64,000 nucleotides of DNA from Phytohabitans kaempferiae (GTDB taxonomy: Bacteria > Actinomycetota > Actinomycetes > Mycobacteriales > Micromonosporaceae). The notes beneath the pieces are model-generated. The model searched no databases. It was given only the letters and a program-made list of their open reading frames with translations, and had not been told where the DNA came from. The stretch is taken from assembly GCF_042433955.1 (NCBI RefSeq), contig NZ_JBHLUH010000060.1:229928-293927 (forward strand), given 5' to 3'. This document shows positions 61,188 through 64,000 of the stretch, one piece after another (the stretch's first letter is position 1; each line of letters begins with the position of its first letter). A program made the translations under genes and the position numbers.

Positions 61188-61219
61188 CGTGTCAACCCGT
61201 CCCTGTGAGGCGTTCGGTG

Positions 61220-64000
61220 TCAGGCCAGCGGCTCGCGGCAGTGCTCCACGATCTGCTGGAGTGCGCGCGTGAGCTCGCTGGCGAGGTACTGGATGGTGTC
61301 CTGGTGGTGAATCTCGGTGTTGTAGACCCAGATGAAGGAGAGCTGGCCGTCTTCGACGCTGCCCGCCACGTCGATGAGGTATGGCCGGGCGTCCTCGGTG
61401 TTGTGATCGGGCGCCAGACCGGTCTCGCGGCCACGGACGAGCTGCTGCTGCTCCGGTTCGCCGGTGTCCCATTGGCCCAGGTAGTTGAAGATGATCTGGG
61501 GTTGCTGGTGGCCGGCCAGGGCTCGCCCCGGCCCGTCCGGTGTGGACAGATAGCGGAGGGCGCCGTAGCCGAGGCCACGGCCGGGCACCCGGCGCAGTTG
61601 GGCCCGCACCGAGCGGATGAGCGCTCGCCACTCGTCCGCGCCCAGCTGGTCGGCCAGCGCCTCGCCCGGGATCTCGAGGGCGAGGGGGAAGTGTGTGGTG
61701 AACCAGCCGACGGTGCGGGTCACGTCCAGGTCGTCGAAGATCTCTTCCCGGCCGTGGCCTTCCATCCCGACCAGTACCTTCGGCCGGTCGGCCCACCGGC
61801 CGAGGACCCGCCCGAGCGCGCTGATCAGCACATCGTTGATCTGCGTGCGATAGACCGCCGGCACCTGCCGCAGCAGGTCGTCGGTGTCCTCCCGGTTGAG
61901 CTGGCTGACCACCTCCGCGGTGTTCGAAGCCAGGTTGGCCCCGCTGGCGTCGACGGGCAGCGCGGCGGGCCAGTCGCCGACCCGCGACCAGTACTCGACC
62001 TCGCCGTCCAACCCGCCGTCGGCGACGTGTGCGGCCAGCCGCCCAGCCCACGCCTGGAACGAGGACGTCTTGGCCGGAAGCGTCACCGGCTTGCCGTCAG
62101 CCACCTGCCCATACGCCTCGACCAGATCGGACAGCAACACCCGCCACGAAACACCGTCGACCACGAGATGGTGCACCACCAGGAACAGCGCCGGGTCACC
62201 ACCACCGGTGAACAACACCGCCCGCACCAGTGGACCGTCACCCAGATCAAGGCCCGCCTGCGCCTGCCGGCCGACCTGCTGCATCCGGGCCCGCCGCTCG
62301 CCCTCCGGCACACCGGCCAGGTCGATCACCTCGAAGACCGGCTCGGCCGGCGCGTAGCTCGCCCGCCACCGCCCACCATCGCGCCGGAACCGGGTCCGCA
62401 AACCATCATGGTGCTCCACCAACGCCGCCACAGCCATCGCGACCGCCTCCACGTCGGCATCGGATGCCAGGTGCAGCAGGACCGACATGTTGTAGTACGA
62501 CGGGTCACGCTCGAACGTTTCGAAGAACCACTCCTGGATCGGCGTCAACTCGGCCTCACCAACCACGGGATCGTCCACCGCGGCCGGCGACTGATCGGTG
62601 AACGACAGACCCTGTGCCAGACCCGCGATCGTCTGCCGCACGAACAGGTCCTTCGACGTCAAGCCCAACCCGACCGCACGCGCCCGCGACACCACCTGGA
62701 TCGACAGGATCGAGTCACCACCAAGCTCGAAGAAGTTGTCCTCCACCCCCACCCGATCGACGCCCAACACCTCCTGCCACACCAGGACGAGAGCGCGCTC
62801 CACATCGGATCGTGGGCCGACGAACTCCGCACCACTGCGCGCCGCCGACACATCCGGCACCGGCAACGCCCGCCGATCCACCTTTCCGCTCGACGTGAGG
62901 GGCATCGCGCCGATGACCGTCAACGCCGACGGCACGAGGTACGCGGGCAGCCGCTCGGCGACGAACTCCAGCAGCTCCTGGTTGGGCGGCACGCGGCCCT
63001 CGGCGGGGACGACGTAACCGGCCAGACGCGGGGACTGGCCGTCGCCGAATGGCACCACCACGGCCTCACCGACCATCGGATGCGCCGCGAGTACCGCCGC
63101 CACCTCCACCAGCTCCGCCCGGAAGCCGCGGACGCGCACCTGCTCCACCACGCGCCCGAGATACTCGACCCGGCCGTCCAGGTGGCGCCGGGCGCGGTCG
63201 CCAGTGCGGAAGAGCCGCTCACCGGTCACCGGATCGGTCTCGAACGGTCGCGCCGCCGCCGGATCACCGACGTAACCGCGGGCCAGCGCGCTGCCGCCGA
63301 CGCAGATCTCGCCGGCCACACCGACCGGCACCCCGGTGCCGGCCCCGTCGAGGATCCGCACCGTTCGGCCGGGCAGCGGCTCGCCGAGCGGCAGCGGACC
63401 GGATCCGCTGACCTCGCCGAGCGTCGAGGACCAGGCCATCGCCGGGCCGAACGCCTCCGCGATCGGGTACGTGGCGACGAGCCGCAGAGACGGGTCGAGC
63501 CCGGCGCCGGCGCGCGGCCTGAGCTGGGCCGGCCACAGCGGATCGCCACCGAGCACCACGGCCCTCAGCGAGCTGGTCGCGGCGTCAGGCCGCCGGGCCC
63601 GGACGAGCGCGCGGAAGCTGCCCGGGGTCTGGCACAGCACGGTGACGTTCTCCGCGCGCACGAGCGTCCACACCTTGCGCGGGTCGCGCAGCGTCTCCGG
63701 CGCCGCCAGCACGAGCCGGTCACCGGCGAGCAGCGGTGCCCACAGCTCCCACTCGGACGAACCGTCGATGACCGCGCGCCCGCTCAGCCACACGCCGGGC
63801 GCGGCGTCCGCTCCGCGCCAGGCGGCGGTGACCCGGGCGTGGGCACCGGCGATCGCCTCGGCTGCGGCCGCGTGTTCGATCATGACGCCTTTTGGTGTGC
63901 CGGTGGAGCCGGAGGTGTAGATGGTGTAGGCCAGGTCGTGGCCGGTGGTGTTGGTTGGTGGTGGGGTGGTGGGTTGTGTGTCGATCGCCTCGGTGTCGAG
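61220..64000 (-). CDS. NRPS, C-terminal part: adenylation (atypical), carrier protein, epimerisation domain
   Basis: 926 residues are visible; the N-terminus runs off the right edge. The frame enters at the A3 motif (AYTIYTSGSTGTPKG). Later motifs are good (GEICVGGSALARGYVGDP, LFRTGDRAR, QVRVRGFRAELVEV, SSGKVDR), but the substrate subdomain is divergent: the FDxSVWE site reads IDGSSEWELW and NxYGPTE reads ATYPIAEAFG. A carrier domain follows with NFFELGGDSILSIQ. An epimerisation domain comes next, with LTPIQEWFFE, VHHLVVDGVSW and TVGWFTTHFPLALE. The protein ends after the E domain, so it hands a D-residue to another NRPS protein. Confidence 0.85.
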   Translation of the reverse strand, partial: LDTEAIDTQPTTPPPTNTTGHDLAYTIYTSGSTGTPKGVMIEHAAAAEAIAGAHARVTAAWRGADAAPGVWLSGRAVIDGSSEWELWAPLLAGDRLVLAAPETLRDPRKVWTLVRAENVTVLCQTPGSFRALVRARRPDAATSSLRAVVLGGDPLWPAQLRPRAGAGLDPSLRLVATYPIAEAFGPAMAWSSTLGEVSGSGPLPLGEPLPGRTVRILDGAGTGVPVGVAGEICVGGSALARGYVGDPAAARPFETDPVTGERLFRTGDRARRHLDGRVEYLGRVVEQVRVRGFRAELVEVAAVLAAHPMVGEAVVVPFGDGQSPRLAGYVVPAEGRVPPNQELLEFVAERLPAYLVPSALTVIGAMPLTSSGKVDRRALPVPDVSAARSGAEFVGPRSDVERALVLVWQEVLGVDRVGVEDNFFELGGDSILSIQVVSRARAVGLGLTSKDLFVRQTIAGLAQGLSFTDQSPAAVDDPVVGEAELTPIQEWFFETFERDPSYYNMSVLLHLASDADVEAVAMAVAALVEHHDGLRTRFRRDGGRWRASYAPAEPVFEVIDLAGVPEGERRARMQQVGRQAQAGLDLGDGPLVRAVLFTGGGDPALFLVVHHLVVDGVSWRVLLSDLVEAYGQVADGKPVTLPAKTSSFQAWAGRLAAHVADGGLDGEVEYWSRVGDWPAALPVDASGANLASNTAEVVSQLNREDTDDLLRQVPAVYRTQINDVLISALGRVLGRWADRPKVLVGMEGHGREEIFDDLDVTRTVGWFTTHFPLALEIPGEALADQLGADEWRALIRSVRAQLRRVPGRGLGYGALRYLSTPDGPGRALAGHQQPQIIFNYLGQWDTGEPEQQQLVRGRETGLAPDHNTEDARPYLIDVAGSVEDGQLSFIWVYNTEIHHQDTIQYLASELTRALQQIVEHCREPLA

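Overview
The window is high-GC, densely coded DNA with many GTG starts, ATGA-type gene overlaps and actinobacterial families (IclR, LacI, MMPL, NarL-type two-component system, golvesin-type domain, NRPS). It fits a large-genome soil actinomycete. Micromonosporaceae is my best guess, from protein flavour only, and is low confidence. No rRNA, intact tRNA or CRISPR array was seen.

Left edge (1-2.9 kb): the end of a sugar-catabolic operon, with a truncated FGGY sugar kinase overlapping a fucose-isomerase-like gene. 2.9-8.9 kb is a scrap zone: pieces of an ABC substrate-binding protein, a golvesin-type domain, an ISL3 transposase, a MazG-like pyrophosphohydrolase and a type I methylase (HsdM). It also holds two apparently intact genes, a 202-aa unknown protein and a DUF2075 helicase/nuclease-like ATPase.

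8.9-25.8 kb: a compact two-armed catabolic island. The minus arm encodes a Dabb protein, an IclR regulator, a tandem phosphoribosyltransferase-like protein, an N-carbamoyl amidohydrolase and a dihydroorotase-like amidohydrolase. The plus arm encodes a taurine/NMT1-type ABC importer with two permeases, an M20 amidohydrolase, a ThDP-dependent decarboxylase-like enzyme, an aldehyde dehydrogenase, a UbiD-family decarboxylase, an Asp/Glu-racemase-family protein, an SDR and an ornithine-cyclodeaminase-family protein. This gene set suggests import and breakdown of a cyclic amide or ureide (pyrimidine- or hydantoin-like) acid. I know of no described pathway with this combination.

26.6-30.0 kb: a decayed defence island between two direct 36-bp copies (34/36 identical) of the 3' part of a proline-type tRNA. 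It holds an intact Uma2 nuclease gene, a frameshifted DUF2397 gene (Wadjet JetA relic) and a frameshifted AbiEii/DUF6036-like nucleotidyltransferase with its partner.

30.0-43.7 kb: a LacI-controlled catabolic regulon comprising a 987-aa tandem FAD oxidoreductase, a peptide/oligosaccharide-type ABC importer (with a permease-ATPase fusion), a metal-binding cupin, a GHL6-like glycoside hydrolase and the LacI regulator. Three near-identical 16-bp palindromes (TGTAA-N6-TTACA) sit in front of the oxidoreductase, between the divergent importer and cupin genes, and in front of the hydrolase. An IS630-type element with a broken transposase abuts the lacI-type gene.

45.2-64 kb: an MMPL transporter, a sensor kinase/response regulator pair, then a nonribosomal peptide gene cluster that runs off the right edge. 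It has a Thr-coded single-module NRPS with a degenerate condensation domain, a P450, an MppJ-like alpha-keto-acid C-methyltransferase, an SDR, a type II thioesterase, an alpha/beta hydrolase, a VioC/MppO-like Fe(II)/2-oxoglutarate oxygenase, a chorismate mutase, an MFS exporter and an NRPS ending in A-PCP-E. The set predicts a peptide with a beta-methylated aromatic residue and beta-hydroxylated residue(s), reminiscent of mannopeptimycin-type precursor genes.
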